This document shows, in pieces, positions 37,214 to 45,330 of a DNA stretch of 64,000 bases; positions within the stretch are counted from its first letter, which is position 1; each line of letters starts with the position of its first letter. Made by a program: the position numbers and the translations under genes. The notes beneath the pieces are model-generated. The model was given only the letters and a program-made list of their open reading frames with translations. It searched no databases and had not been told where the DNA came from. Source of the DNA: Ignavibacteriaceae bacterium (lineage in GTDB: Bacteria; Bacteroidota; Ignavibacteria; Ignavibacteriales; Ignavibacteriaceae); assembly GCA_008933765.1 (NCBI GenBank), contig WBUK01000015.1, forward strand, positions 1-64,000. The letters are read 5' to 3'.

Positions 37214-38869
37214 ATGAGTGATGCTAACTACACCAAAAAGCTGAACGAGTATAAAGAAAAAGTAGCAAAGGCTAAAGATAACGGTTTGAAATATACAACC
37301 GTAAGCGGTGAGCCGATCGAAGTGCTTTACGGACCTCACGACACGGAAAATATCGATTATATGCAAAATATCGGTTTTCCGGGTGAATTTCCCTATACCC
37401 GTGGTGTCCATCCAAACGGTTATCGCGGTAAAATCTGGACGATGCGCCAGTTTGCGGGTTTTGGATCGCCTGAAGACACGAACGAGCGGTTTCATTATTT
37501 GTTGAAAAATGGTCAGACCGGTCTTTCGGTTGCCTTCGATCTTCCGACACTTATGGGGTGGGATGCAGATGCTCCGCTCAGCCGGGGTGAAGTGGGTATT
37601 TGTGGTGTATCGGTATCTTCACTTCAGGATATGGAGACACTTTTTAAGGGGATTCCATTGGATAAAGTATCCACTTCGATGACAATAAACTCGCCTGCGG
37701 CTATGATATTTGCATTCTATTTAGCGGTGGCACAGGAACAAGGGGTTGATTTCCGGCAACTTAGGGGTACACTTCAAAACGATATATTGAAAGAATATAT
37801 AGCGCAGAAGGAATATATCTATCCGCCGCATCCTTCGATGAGAATAATCGTTGATATGATTGAGTACTGCACAAATGAAGTGCCGCAATGGAACCCAGTT
37901 TCCGTGAGTGGTTATCATATCAGAGAAGCCGGCTCGACAGCAGTGCAGGAACTGGCATATACTTTAGCCGATGGGTTTGCCTACATTGAAGCGTGCATGG
38001 AACGGGGGTTGGATATTGATGAATTCGCACCAAGAATTTCATTTTTCTTCAATTCACACCTTGATTTTTTTGAGGAGATTGCAAAGTTCCGTGCAGCCCG
38101 CAGAATTTACGCCAAACGCATGAAAGAACGCTATGGTGCAAAAAATCCGCGCAGCTGGTGGTTACGCTTCCACTCACAGACAGCCGGTTGCACATTAACC
38201 GCACAGCAACCTGAAAATAACATTGTGCGCACGGCATTTCAGGCACTTGCGGCAGTGCTTGGCGGAACCCAATCGCTTCATACTAACTCGATGGATGAAA
38301 CGCTTGCTCTTCCGAGTGAAAAAGCCGTTAAGATTGCGTTGCGCACCCAACAGTTAATTGCGTATGAAACAGGGGTGATAAATTCGGTTGATCCGCTTGC
38401 AGGCAGTTACATGGTTGAGTCGTTGACCGATAAGATGGAAGCTGAAGCGAACCGGATATTTGACGAGATAGATTCACTTGGCGGGGTTATACCTGCAATA
38501 GACACGGGGTATTTCCAGAAGCAGATAGCCGATGCCGCATACGCCTATCAACAGGAGGTTGATAAGAAAGAGAAAATTATTGTAGGAGTGAATGAGTTTG
38601 TAGAAACTGAAGAGAAAATAGATATTCCCATACTTACGATTTCACCGGAGGTTGAACAACTTCAAAACCGAAGGCTGGCGGAACTCCGTGCCAACAGAAG
38701 TGGTGCCGAAGTTGAAAAATCGCTTCAGGAAATAAACGAAGCAGCCTTGAACGGAAACAATCTGATGCCCGTTTTTGTTAAAGCTGCAAGAAACTATGTT
38801 ACCCTTGGCGAAATGATTGATGTTCTGAAAGAGCCTTTCGGTATTTACACTGAAGAAGTTGTTTTTTAG
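37214..38869 (+). CDS. Coenzyme B12-dependent acyl-CoA mutase large subunit (methylmalonyl-CoA mutase family)
   Basis: 551 aa from the ATG at 37214, preceded by AGGAG at about nine bases. It contains the substrate-binding TIM barrel but no B12-binding domain, so it needs a separate small subunit that is not in the window. Compared with the P. shermanii methylmalonyl-CoA mutase (from memory), the Tyr89 position is Tyr70 here and His244 is His235, but Arg207, which holds the substrate carboxylate, is Gln198 ([13 protein letters not shown]). Gln at this site is known from isobutyryl- and 2-hydroxyisobutyryl-CoA mutases. A substrate other than methylmalonyl-CoA is therefore possible. Confidence 0.88.
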   Translation: MSDANYTKKLNEYKEKVAKAKDNGLKYTTVSGEPIEVLYGPHDTENIDYMQNIGFPGEFPYTRGVHPNGYRGKIWTMRQFAGFGSPEDTNERFHYLLKNGQTGLSVAFDLPTLMGWDADAPLSRGEVGICGVSVSSLQDMETLFKGIPLDKVSTSMTINSPAAMIFAFYLAVAQEQGVDFRQLRGTLQNDILKEYIAQKEYIYPPHPSMRIIVDMIEYCTNEVPQWNPVSVSGYHIREAGSTAVQELAYTLADGFAYIEACMERGLDIDEFAPRISFFFNSHLDFFEEIAKFRAARRIYAKRMKERYGAKNPRSWWLRFHSQTAGCTLTAQQPENNIVRTAFQALAAVLGGTQSLHTNSMDETLALPSEKAVKIALRTQQLIAYETGVINSVDPLAGSYMVESLTDKMEAEANRIFDEIDSLGGVIPAIDTGYFQKQIADAAYAYQQEVDKKEKIIVGVNEFVETEEKIDIPILTISPEVEQLQNRRLAELRANRSGAEVEKSLQEINEAALNGNNLMPVFVKAARNYVTLGEMIDVLKEPFGIYTEEVVF

Positions 38870-38922
38870 CGATGAGATGTTTGTGACTATTAATTTCACA
38901 GCTTTAATTTGAGAGCATTAAT

Positions 38923-39810
38923 TTGAGAATCTCGCCATATATAAGGCTGCTTCGGATACCTCACTGGATAAAGAACATTTTTATTTTTGTCCCGTTGGTT
39001 TACTCACGAAACCTTTTTCACTGGGAGTACACATCCGTATCTTTGTTGGCGTTTGCCGGGTTCTGCTTTGCTTCAAGCTTAGTCTATATACTCAACGACA
39101 TAGTTGATAAGGAGAGGGACCGGCTACACCCTAAAAAAAGGTTGCGCCCGATAGCCTCCGGTGAAGTAACAACAGGCAAAGCCAATATATTAATGGCGGT
39201 ATTCGCTCTCTTAACAATAGCAGTTTCGCTCTTTTTGGCGCCGTTATATCAGTTGATAATTACGGGTTACATCCTGCTGAATATGGCTTATTCGTTTTGG
39301 TTGAAAGATATTGTTTTGTTGGATATCTTCTCCATTGCCGGTGGGTTTATCCTCCGGGTTTGGGGAGGAACGGTAGCAATAGCCGTTGAGGCTTCAAGTT
39401 GGCTGATGTTGATTACGCTCTTCATTTCTCTGTTTCTGGCGGTTATGAAGAGGATGTCTGAGTCGGAACTTTTAGATTCTGAAGAACAGGAACAGCAGTT
39501 GGTTCGTAAAGTACTGGAAAATTATTCAAAAAGGTTTATCGACCAGATATCCGCGGTTTCTGCCGGAAGTGTTATTGTTTTCTATGCGATGTACACGGTA
39601 GCCCCCCGTACGATAAAAATTTTCGACACGGAAGACCTCATTTACACCACGCTTTTTGTCGTGTTTGGAATTTTCCGGTATATGTACCTTGTTCACCGTT
39701 ATAAGAAAGGCGAAAGCACGATAGAAATTCTTTTAAAAGACGCTCCGACGATAGTTAATGCAATTTTTTACATTTCAACAACAATTCTGATTGTTTATAA
39801 GGTTATTTGA
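38923..39810 (+). CDS. UbiA-family prenyltransferase, DPPR-synthase-like
   Basis: 295 aa with about eight transmembrane segments and a TTG start. LRIPHWIKNIFIFVPL and VYILNDIVDKERDRLHPKKRLRPIASG, with the first Asp-rich motif NDIVDKERD, match the UbiA group that transfers phosphoribose to decaprenyl phosphate (Rv3806c-like). The second motif lies near FWLKDIVLLDIFSIAGGF. It may supply a polyprenyl-linked pentose for surface glycans. Acceptor and donor are not provable from sequence. Confidence 0.82.
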   Translation: MRISPYIRLLRIPHWIKNIFIFVPLVYSRNLFHWEYTSVSLLAFAGFCFASSLVYILNDIVDKERDRLHPKKRLRPIASGEVTTGKANILMAVFALLTIAVSLFLAPLYQLIITGYILLNMAYSFWLKDIVLLDIFSIAGGFILRVWGGTVAIAVEASSWLMLITLFISLFLAVMKRMSESELLDSEEQEQQLVRKVLENYSKRFIDQISAVSAGSVIVFYAMYTVAPRTIKIFDTEDLIYTTLFVVFGIFRYMYLVHRYKKGESTIEILLKDAPTIVNAIFYISTTILIVYKVI

Positions 39811-40165
39811 TGGTAAAAGGTTTTCCGGTGTTAGGCGTTTATCCGGTGTTGGGAGTATTTGCGTGTTAGGAGTTAATCAGCCGTTGAGAGTTTTTCAGGC
39901 ATTGGGAGTTTTTCCAAAGTCAGATGTTTATCCGATGTTGGGAGTTTATTTACCGTCAGGAGTTTCCGGATGTTAAAAAGAAGTGTTGTTAGTAACATTA
40001 GAAACCGGTTCGCCACAGTCAGCGGTCTGAAATCCATAAGTGTCAGCGGTCTGAAATCTAAAAATATCTGTTGGCTGAAATCTATAAGCGTCAGCGTGTT
40101 GAAATCTATAAATGTCAGCGGTCTGAAATCTAAAAATATTTGTTGGCTGAAATCTATAAGCCTGG
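39811..40165 (+). repeat. ~21-bp degenerate tandem arrays running into the lipoprotein gene
   Basis: From about 39820 to 39965 units of the type GTGTTGGGAGTTTATCCG recur roughly every 21 bases. From about 40023 to 40165 a different 21-base unit, CTGAAATCTATAAGCGTCAGC-like, is present in about seven imperfect copies and encodes heptads LKSxxxx in the N-terminus of the lipoprotein. The unit length being a multiple of three keeps the frame open. Confidence 0.75.
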
Positions 40166-40827
40166 TTGTGCTGATTGCGTCACTTATTGTATTACCATTC
40201 ACCGGGTGCGGAGCGTGCAAAAATGGTGCGGAAGGGGGCGCTTCAAAAGAAAACGGTGCAAACCAAAGCGGTGTTAACGGAGGAGCAGGAAATATAAACG
40301 GAGGTAACGAAACGGACGGCAATATTAACAACGGTAATGATTCCGGAAGCGGAGGTAATACCGTTCCACAGGTTGGTTATTTGATGGTTAATGAAGTTCA
40401 GATTTGGATTGACCTGATGCCGGGCGGACCCTCAGGTTTCCTTTTTGCCGGCAGCGCAACTTTTGCACCTTCAGAGAAACCTGAACTAAAAGATATTATA
40501 CCTCTTCAGGCTATAATCACTTCGGGTTCAATTGTGCGAAAATTTCCCTTTAAAATTTTGAATGAAGAGGATTTGGGACAAGGAAATGGGGGACAAAATC
40601 CGGGAGGTACGGGTCAAAGCCAAGGAGGTGGGGGACAAAATCCGGGAGATACGGGTCAAAAACCGGCGAGGGGGAATCTCATAGCCTTCAGTTTTGCTTC
40701 TGCAGAAAGAAACAATACGGAGGGATTAATCGATATTCAAAAAGCGAGCATCGAATTGATGGTGAAGTACAAAGGTGAAATTTACAAAGGAAGCTCGCAA
40801 ATCGTAGAAGTGAAAAGAACACACTAA
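39970..40827 (+). CDS. Putative lipoprotein with repetitive N-terminus
   Basis: 285 aa. An atypical N-terminal region of heptads (SGLKSISV, CWLKSISV and variants, about 18-62) precedes the lipoprotein signal SLVVLIASLIVLPFTGC (Cys about 78). Low-complexity Gly/Asn-rich linkers follow (about 80-130 and 200-230), around a beta-rich core (VGYLMVNEVQIWIDLMPGG; SATFAPSEKPELK). I do not recognise the family. The signal peptide normally starts a protein, so the repeats may be a 5' extension and the true start may be an unusual codon nearer the hydrophobic core. Confidence 0.6.
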   Translation: MLKRSVVSNIRNRFATVSGLKSISVSGLKSKNICWLKSISVSVLKSINVSGLKSKNICWLKSISLVVLIASLIVLPFTGCGACKNGAEGGASKENGANQSGVNGGAGNINGGNETDGNINNGNDSGSGGNTVPQVGYLMVNEVQIWIDLMPGGPSGFLFAGSATFAPSEKPELKDIIPLQAIITSGSIVRKFPFKILNEEDLGQGNGGQNPGGTGQSQGGGGQNPGDTGQKPARGNLIAFSFASAERNNTEGLIDIQKASIELMVKYKGEIYKGSSQIVEVKRTH

Positions 40828-40831
40828 TACT

Positions 40832-42055
40832 ATGGAACATGAACTGATTATAATCGTAATTGCTGTCCTGTTCAGCGCTTTTTTTTCGATGACGGAAATT
40901 TCCTATATCGTTTCCAACAGGTTGAAGATTGAGCTGAAAGCCGGTAAGAAAAGTGCCGGAGGGATTTCTGCGCAATATTTTATTAATAACCCGGAAAGTT
41001 TCTTCCCGACAATTCTAATCGGAAACAACATTGCAAACATCACCTTTGCTTCAATCTCGACATTGATTTTGCAACGGCACTTTGACCTGAATGAGTTGGA
41101 AATTTTGCTGATTTCAACGACAACCCTCCTGTTTTTAGGCGAATTAACACCGAAATATATCGGGCGGGAACTTGGCGACGGCTTCTTTACTCTGGTTTCA
41201 GTGCCACTGCGGGGGATATATTTTCTGCTTTACCCGCTTGTTAAACTGGCGGCATTTCTTACCGGGTTGATCAGCAGCGGCAAAAAGGGGACGCCCTCAC
41301 TCGGGGAGTTGGTTCGGCGAGAAGACCTCAGATACCTGATTGAAGAGAGCGAAAACGCCGGAAGAGTGAACAAGAAAGAGGGTACAGCTATTCGAAAACT
41401 TATCGATATGCAGGATCAGCGCGTGAACGAGGCGATGAGACCAAGAACGGAAATTGTAGGCGTGGAAATGAGCACCGCAATTGACGATGTTATTGATGTG
41501 TTTATTGAATCGGGATATTCAAAACTGCCCGTTTATGAAGAAAATCTTGACAATATTAAGGGGTTTGTTCTGGCCTACGACCTTTTTAACAGACCAAATG
41601 AACTGCGCGAGATTGTTCGGGAAATCCTGAATGTGCCGGAGACTAAAAGAAGTGTGGATATGCTGAATGACTTCCTGCGGGAGAGAACTTCGATTGCCAT
41701 TGTAATCGACGAGTTTGGAGGAACTGCCGGCTTGGTTACAGCGGAGGACCTGATTGAAGAGGTGTTCGGTGAAATTAAAGATGAATATGATGTGGAAGAG
41801 AACATCTGCAGAAAAACCGGGGATAACGAGTTTCTGATAGGTGGAAATGTTGAGATTGACAACCTGAATGAACAGTTTAACCTCGGGATACCGGAGGGAG
41901 ACTATAACACCGTTGGCGGCTACCTTATGGCTGTTACGGGTAAAATTCCGGTTCAGGGTGAAATCATAACAACACAAAACTTTAGATTTCATATAATCAG
42001 GGCTTCAAGCCGCCGTGTTGAAATGGTGCGCCTTTCGATATTTGATGTGGTTTAG
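40832..42055 (+). CDS. CNNM/CorC (HlyC-CorC) family transporter
   Basis: 407 aa. A DUF21/CNNM transmembrane domain with three to four helices (about 1-150), a CBS pair (about 200-320, including SKLPVYEENLDNIKGFVLAYDL and AIVIDEFGGTAGLVTAEDLIEEV) and a C-terminal CorC_HlyC domain (about 330-405). Members export or regulate Mg2+/Co2+. It starts five bases after the lipoprotein stop, so it is probably co-transcribed. Confidence 0.93.
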   Translation: MEHELIIIVIAVLFSAFFSMTEISYIVSNRLKIELKAGKKSAGGISAQYFINNPESFFPTILIGNNIANITFASISTLILQRHFDLNELEILLISTTTLLFLGELTPKYIGRELGDGFFTLVSVPLRGIYFLLYPLVKLAAFLTGLISSGKKGTPSLGELVRREDLRYLIEESENAGRVNKKEGTAIRKLIDMQDQRVNEAMRPRTEIVGVEMSTAIDDVIDVFIESGYSKLPVYEENLDNIKGFVLAYDLFNRPNELREIVREILNVPETKRSVDMLNDFLRERTSIAIVIDEFGGTAGLVTAEDLIEEVFGEIKDEYDVEENICRKTGDNEFLIGGNVEIDNLNEQFNLGIPEGDYNTVGGYLMAVTGKIPVQGEIITTQNFRFHIIRASSRRVEMVRLSIFDVV

Positions 42056-42118
42056 TGTTTTGCCGGTTTTTGTTTTTACTGTTTTAACGGTTTTTATTTT
42101 TTAGAAAGTTTTACTAAA

Positions 42119-42520
42119 GTGTCGGATAAATCGATAATCCTGTTTGACGGAGTTTGTAATTTTTGCAACTTCTGGGTTAATTTTATTATAGACCGTGATA
42201 AAAGAGATATTTTCCGGTTCGCTTCTTTGCAGTCTGACTACGGACAGGAAGTGCTTCGAAAACTTCAGCTTTCCGAGAAAGATTTTGATACATTTATTCT
42301 TTTAGAGGGGGAAGAGCACCTGATCAAATCCACGGCAGGTTTAAGAGTTGCGAAGAGACTGGGCGGAGTTTTCTCGTTGCTTTACCCGCTGATAATTATC
42401 CCACGATTTCTGCGCGACGGGGTTTATAATCTCATCGCCCGAAACCGCTACAAACTTTTCGGCAGGGAAGATGCCTGCAGAATCCCCACACCTGAGTTAA
42501 AATCAAAATTCCTAGAATGA
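42119..42520 (+). CDS. DCC-family (DUF393) thiol-disulfide oxidoreductase-like protein
   Basis: 133 aa with a GTG start. The DGVCNFCNFWVNFIIDRDK motif carries the DxxCxxC that gives the family its name. GLRVAKRLGGVFSLLYPLIIIPR follows. The fold is thioredoxin-like; substrates are unknown. Confidence 0.9.
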   Translation: MSDKSIILFDGVCNFCNFWVNFIIDRDKRDIFRFASLQSDYGQEVLRKLQLSEKDFDTFILLEGEEHLIKSTAGLRVAKRLGGVFSLLYPLIIIPRFLRDGVYNLIARNRYKLFGREDACRIPTPELKSKFLE

Positions 42521-42536
42521 GTTTTGCACAAATCGC

Positions 42537-42688
42537 GCCTTATTCCTGCAGAAACCTAAACACTCAAAACCAACGCCTTATTCCCCCTGAAGCCTGAACA
42601 ATCAAAGCCAGCGCCTTATTCCCCCTGAAGTCTGAACAATCAAAACTGACGCCATCTTTCAGCAGAAGCCTAAACACTAAAAACCGGC
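42537..42688. repeat. Four tandem copies of a 38-bp unit
   Basis: Copies begin at 42537, 42575, 42613 and 42651, each 38 bp, with consensus GCCTTATTCC..CTGAAGCC plus TGAACAATCAAAACC. Copies two and three are the closest. It fills the gap between two convergent genes. There are no unique spacers, so it is not a CRISPR array. Confidence 0.9.
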
Positions 42689-42709
42689 TAATTGAGTGCA
42701 GATTTCCCT

Positions 42710-44383
42710 TTATTTAATCAACAACAGTTTAACCACACCTGTCTGTGCCGGTATTCCTGTGGTTTCGTTTTCAATAAATGAAACAGTAACGGGATAAAAA
42801 CCACTTGAAAGATGAAGTTTTTCAGCGTCCACTTTAATTTCGTGAGAGCCTGCCGAGGCTTCACCCGAGAAAAGAGTTGAAATTAAACTCCCCTGTGAAT
42901 CATAGATTTTTATCACCACATTGCCCGAAGAGGGAAGTGAATACTTAATCGTGGTGGTCGGGTTGAAAGGGTTTGGGTAGTTAGCCACTTCCAAACTTTG
43001 CGGAATAACCGGCTGCTCTGTTTGAACATCCGTGAACCCGTTGATCGCAGAAGACATCCACTGAATCCGGGTGGTTATCCAACTTTTTAGATAGTCGATT
43101 TCCTGCTGATAAGTGGTGCCGATGAAATAGTTAGGCCATACATAAACCCCAAGAACGGGCCACCGCTGGAAATTTCTTGTGCGTGCTTCGCTGAGATAAT
43201 CGGTCAGAGAATCGATCACGGAATAGATACGGTCTTTGTTAAAAGAAGTTTGCAGAAGCACAGCCCACCTTTGTTTGATCAGACTTTTAAAATGGTCCCA
43301 GGCGAATAATTTTTTCCACCAGGTCGGAACGAAATAAGCGTCATTTTGCAGAAAATAGCTGTCAGTGGTGAGAAAATCCAACTCCCAGCCTGTGGTCTTC
43401 CAGCCGTCGTAATAGTCGGCATTTCCGAGTGCGATGTTGAAATCCCAAACGGGTCCCATGTAAAGTTTAGGGTCTTTGTTGTCTCGGTCTTTATACATGA
43501 AGGTGCTAAGCCGGTATCCGTCCACATTTTTAGCGAACTCGTTAATCAGGAAATAATCGACAAAAGAAGTGTCGTTTGCAATTTTTGGGAATCCAACAGC
43601 GGTATCGGCAAAATTGGAAGAATTCATCACAGTTTCAAAATTGGTGATAAATTGACGAATATAATTTTTTTGCTCCGGCACAATTTTGGAGTTCTTTGGC
43701 TCGTGGTACTGATAAAAAATCGGTTTGTGTGCACCCGGGAAGGGGAGAAAAGGAGAGTTCCACCCACCGATATCTTCACCGTCTAATTTATCAATTTTCA
43801 CAATATAACCACCCGTAAGCGCAACGCCGGAGGTATCCGTTATTTCCATTCCTTTAATTGCCACCCTGTTTTTGTCTCTTTTAATTTTTTCAAAAAGTAT
43901 GTACAGCCCTTTATAGTCACCGTTGACAACAAGTTCAAAGTATCGAGACCTCGAGGCATATCTTCCTGTTTTTCTTGCAGCGTCGTACACCAGCACATCC
44001 CTCATCAGCGATTTATCGTTGTAAGTAGCGTTGAACACCCAATCGTTTTCAGCCGGAAACCCCATCAATTCAACATTCAGATTTTCGCCTGCTGAGTCTC
44101 TCGTTTCCACAGCGTAGCCTTTTTTGGGGAAAGACTGAGAAGATGATCCGCGCAGCTCGATACCAATTTTTCCGTTGTAGTGGTTTGGCGGGTCGGTTAT
44201 GTTGTTTCTTTGCCCGTCACCGTTCCAGATAACTTTCATATCTGCGGTGATTTTTGTGGTGTTGGGAATCGTCTGTCCGTTTGTGTTGATAATAATTATC
44301 GGCAAATTTGATGATGTGAACTGAGCATTAACCGGAATTGTTGATAAGGTAGTCAGAACAAAGAGGATAAGAGTATTTTTCAT
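42710..44383 (-). CDS. CotH-kinase-family protein with T9SS sorting domain
   Basis: 557 aa with a signal peptide at about 1-20. The CotH motifs KIGIELRGSSSQSFPKKGY, the basic segment near residue 128 and the catalytic GPVWDFNIALGN (Asp314) are present. CotH-type kinases phosphorylate secreted proteins. The last ~80 residues form a type A sorting domain (NYPNPFNPTTTIKYSLPSSG ... SGFYPVTV ... KLLLIK), so it should be secreted or surface-attached. Its substrate is unknown. A single gene facing the divergent fur operon. Confidence 0.93.
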   Translation of the reverse strand: MKNTLILFVLTTLSTIPVNAQFTSSNLPIIIINTNGQTIPNTTKITADMKVIWNGDGQRNNITDPPNHYNGKIGIELRGSSSQSFPKKGYAVETRDSAGENLNVELMGFPAENDWVFNATYNDKSLMRDVLVYDAARKTGRYASRSRYFELVVNGDYKGLYILFEKIKRDKNRVAIKGMEITDTSGVALTGGYIVKIDKLDGEDIGGWNSPFLPFPGAHKPIFYQYHEPKNSKIVPEQKNYIRQFITNFETVMNSSNFADTAVGFPKIANDTSFVDYFLINEFAKNVDGYRLSTFMYKDRDNKDPKLYMGPVWDFNIALGNADYYDGWKTTGWELDFLTTDSYFLQNDAYFVPTWWKKLFAWDHFKSLIKQRWAVLLQTSFNKDRIYSVIDSLTDYLSEARTRNFQRWPVLGVYVWPNYFIGTTYQQEIDYLKSWITTRIQWMSSAINGFTDVQTEQPVIPQSLEVANYPNPFNPTTTIKYSLPSSGNVVIKIYDSQGSLISTLFSGEASAGSHEIKVDAEKLHLSSGFYPVTVSFIENETTGIPAQTGVVKLLLIK

Positions 44384-44622
44384 AAGTGTCGTTATTTGGA
44401 GGAAAAGTTAAATAATTCGTTCTGAAAAATACCAAAAAATTTGTGTTAACTCACAATGCGACTAAAAAACAGAGGCATTGCAGCCAAAAAACTTTCACAG
44501 CAAAGCCAAAAAGCTGACGCACTTCAATACGAAAAAATGTTGAATATTAACCCAAATTCGCAACTTAAAACCTGCAGGGCAAAAAAAATTTGCTTATTTG
44601 AAATATAACTGTTATTTTTATA

Positions 44623-44635
44623 TAGATTAAATCTA
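44623..44635 (+). promoter_or_regulatory. Near-palindromic operator candidate upstream of fur
   Basis: TAGATT-A-AATCTA is a 6-1-6 inverted repeat 18 bases before the fur start, within an AT-rich tract that could be the promoter (TATATAGATT). Its position and type suit Fur/DtxR-like autoregulation, which would link it to feoAB. This is an inference from position only. Confidence 0.45.
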
Positions 44636-44652
44636 AATAGTTTGAAAAGACA

Positions 44653-45117
44653 TTGAAAAACCAACAGGCAAACGAATTGTTCCGCGATTATCTTAAGAGA
44701 GGGAACAACCGTATCACACCCGAGAGATTTGAAGTTCTCGACGCCGCATTGGAGTTCGACGGTCACTTTTCAGCCGACGAACTCTTCATCTCCATGAAGA
44801 ATAACAACTCACGGGTTTCAAGAGCTACTGTTTACAACACTCTTGAGCTGCTCTGCCAGGCTGAACTTCTCTCGCAGAGAAATTTCTCCAATAAAGTAAA
44901 CTACTACGAGAGTAACTATAAGAGACAGAACCACTTCCATTTAGTTTGTATTGATTGCGGAAGAATAGTTGAGTTCACGGATAAGAGGATCGAAAAAATC
45001 TCAAAAGAGATTGGGTTAAGCCTGGGGTTCAAAACTTCAAGTTATTCGTACAACATTTTTGCGCGGTGTGATAATAAATCGAACTGCCCATTTTCACATG
45101 ATAAATCGCACTCTTGA
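44653..45117 (+). CDS. fur: Fur-family transcriptional regulator
   Basis: 154 aa with a TTG start. Winged helix with RVSRATVYNTLELLC recognition, then the metal-site segment NHFHLVCIDCGRIVEF. The second C-terminal Cys pair is irregular (CDNKSNC), so the structural zinc may differ. It is a metal-dependent repressor; its location before feoA and feoB points to iron. Its 3' end overlaps feoA. Confidence 0.93.
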   Translation: MKNQQANELFRDYLKRGNNRITPERFEVLDAALEFDGHFSADELFISMKNNNSRVSRATVYNTLELLCQAELLSQRNFSNKVNYYESNYKRQNHFHLVCIDCGRIVEFTDKRIEKISKEIGLSLGFKTSSYSYNIFARCDNKSNCPFSHDKSHS

Positions 45118-45328
45118 CGGCGCCCGGAAGGGTAAGTATATCACGGTTCTGAGCCTCCCGGAAGGGGTGCTCAGGGTTCAATTGATCAGATTAGGAATTA
45201 CGATTGGCGATAAGATTTTTTGTGTGGAAAGACTGCCGGGCGGTACGGTTGTGATTCAAAAGAACAGACAGGAAATAGCTCTGGGTTATGAATTGGCGCG
45301 ACAAATATCAATTTCGGAAGACCATTAA
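45098..45328 (+). CDS. feoA: FeoA-domain ferrous iron transport protein
   Basis: 76 aa from the ATG at 45098, overlapping the fur end by 20 bases; a TTG 39 bases upstream is possible but less likely. The SH3-like FeoA fold is seen in LPEGVLRVQLIRLGITIGDKIFCVERLPGG and VVIQKNRQEIALGYELARQI. It supports FeoB function. It stops two bases before feoB. Confidence 0.9.
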   Translation: MINRTLDGARKGKYITVLSLPEGVLRVQLIRLGITIGDKIFCVERLPGGTVVIQKNRQEIALGYELARQISISEDH

Positions 45329-45330
45329 AA

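Noticed and set aside
42537-42688. Possible CRISPR array
   Set aside because: The 38-bp units are directly adjacent with no unique spacers and no cas genes are in the window.
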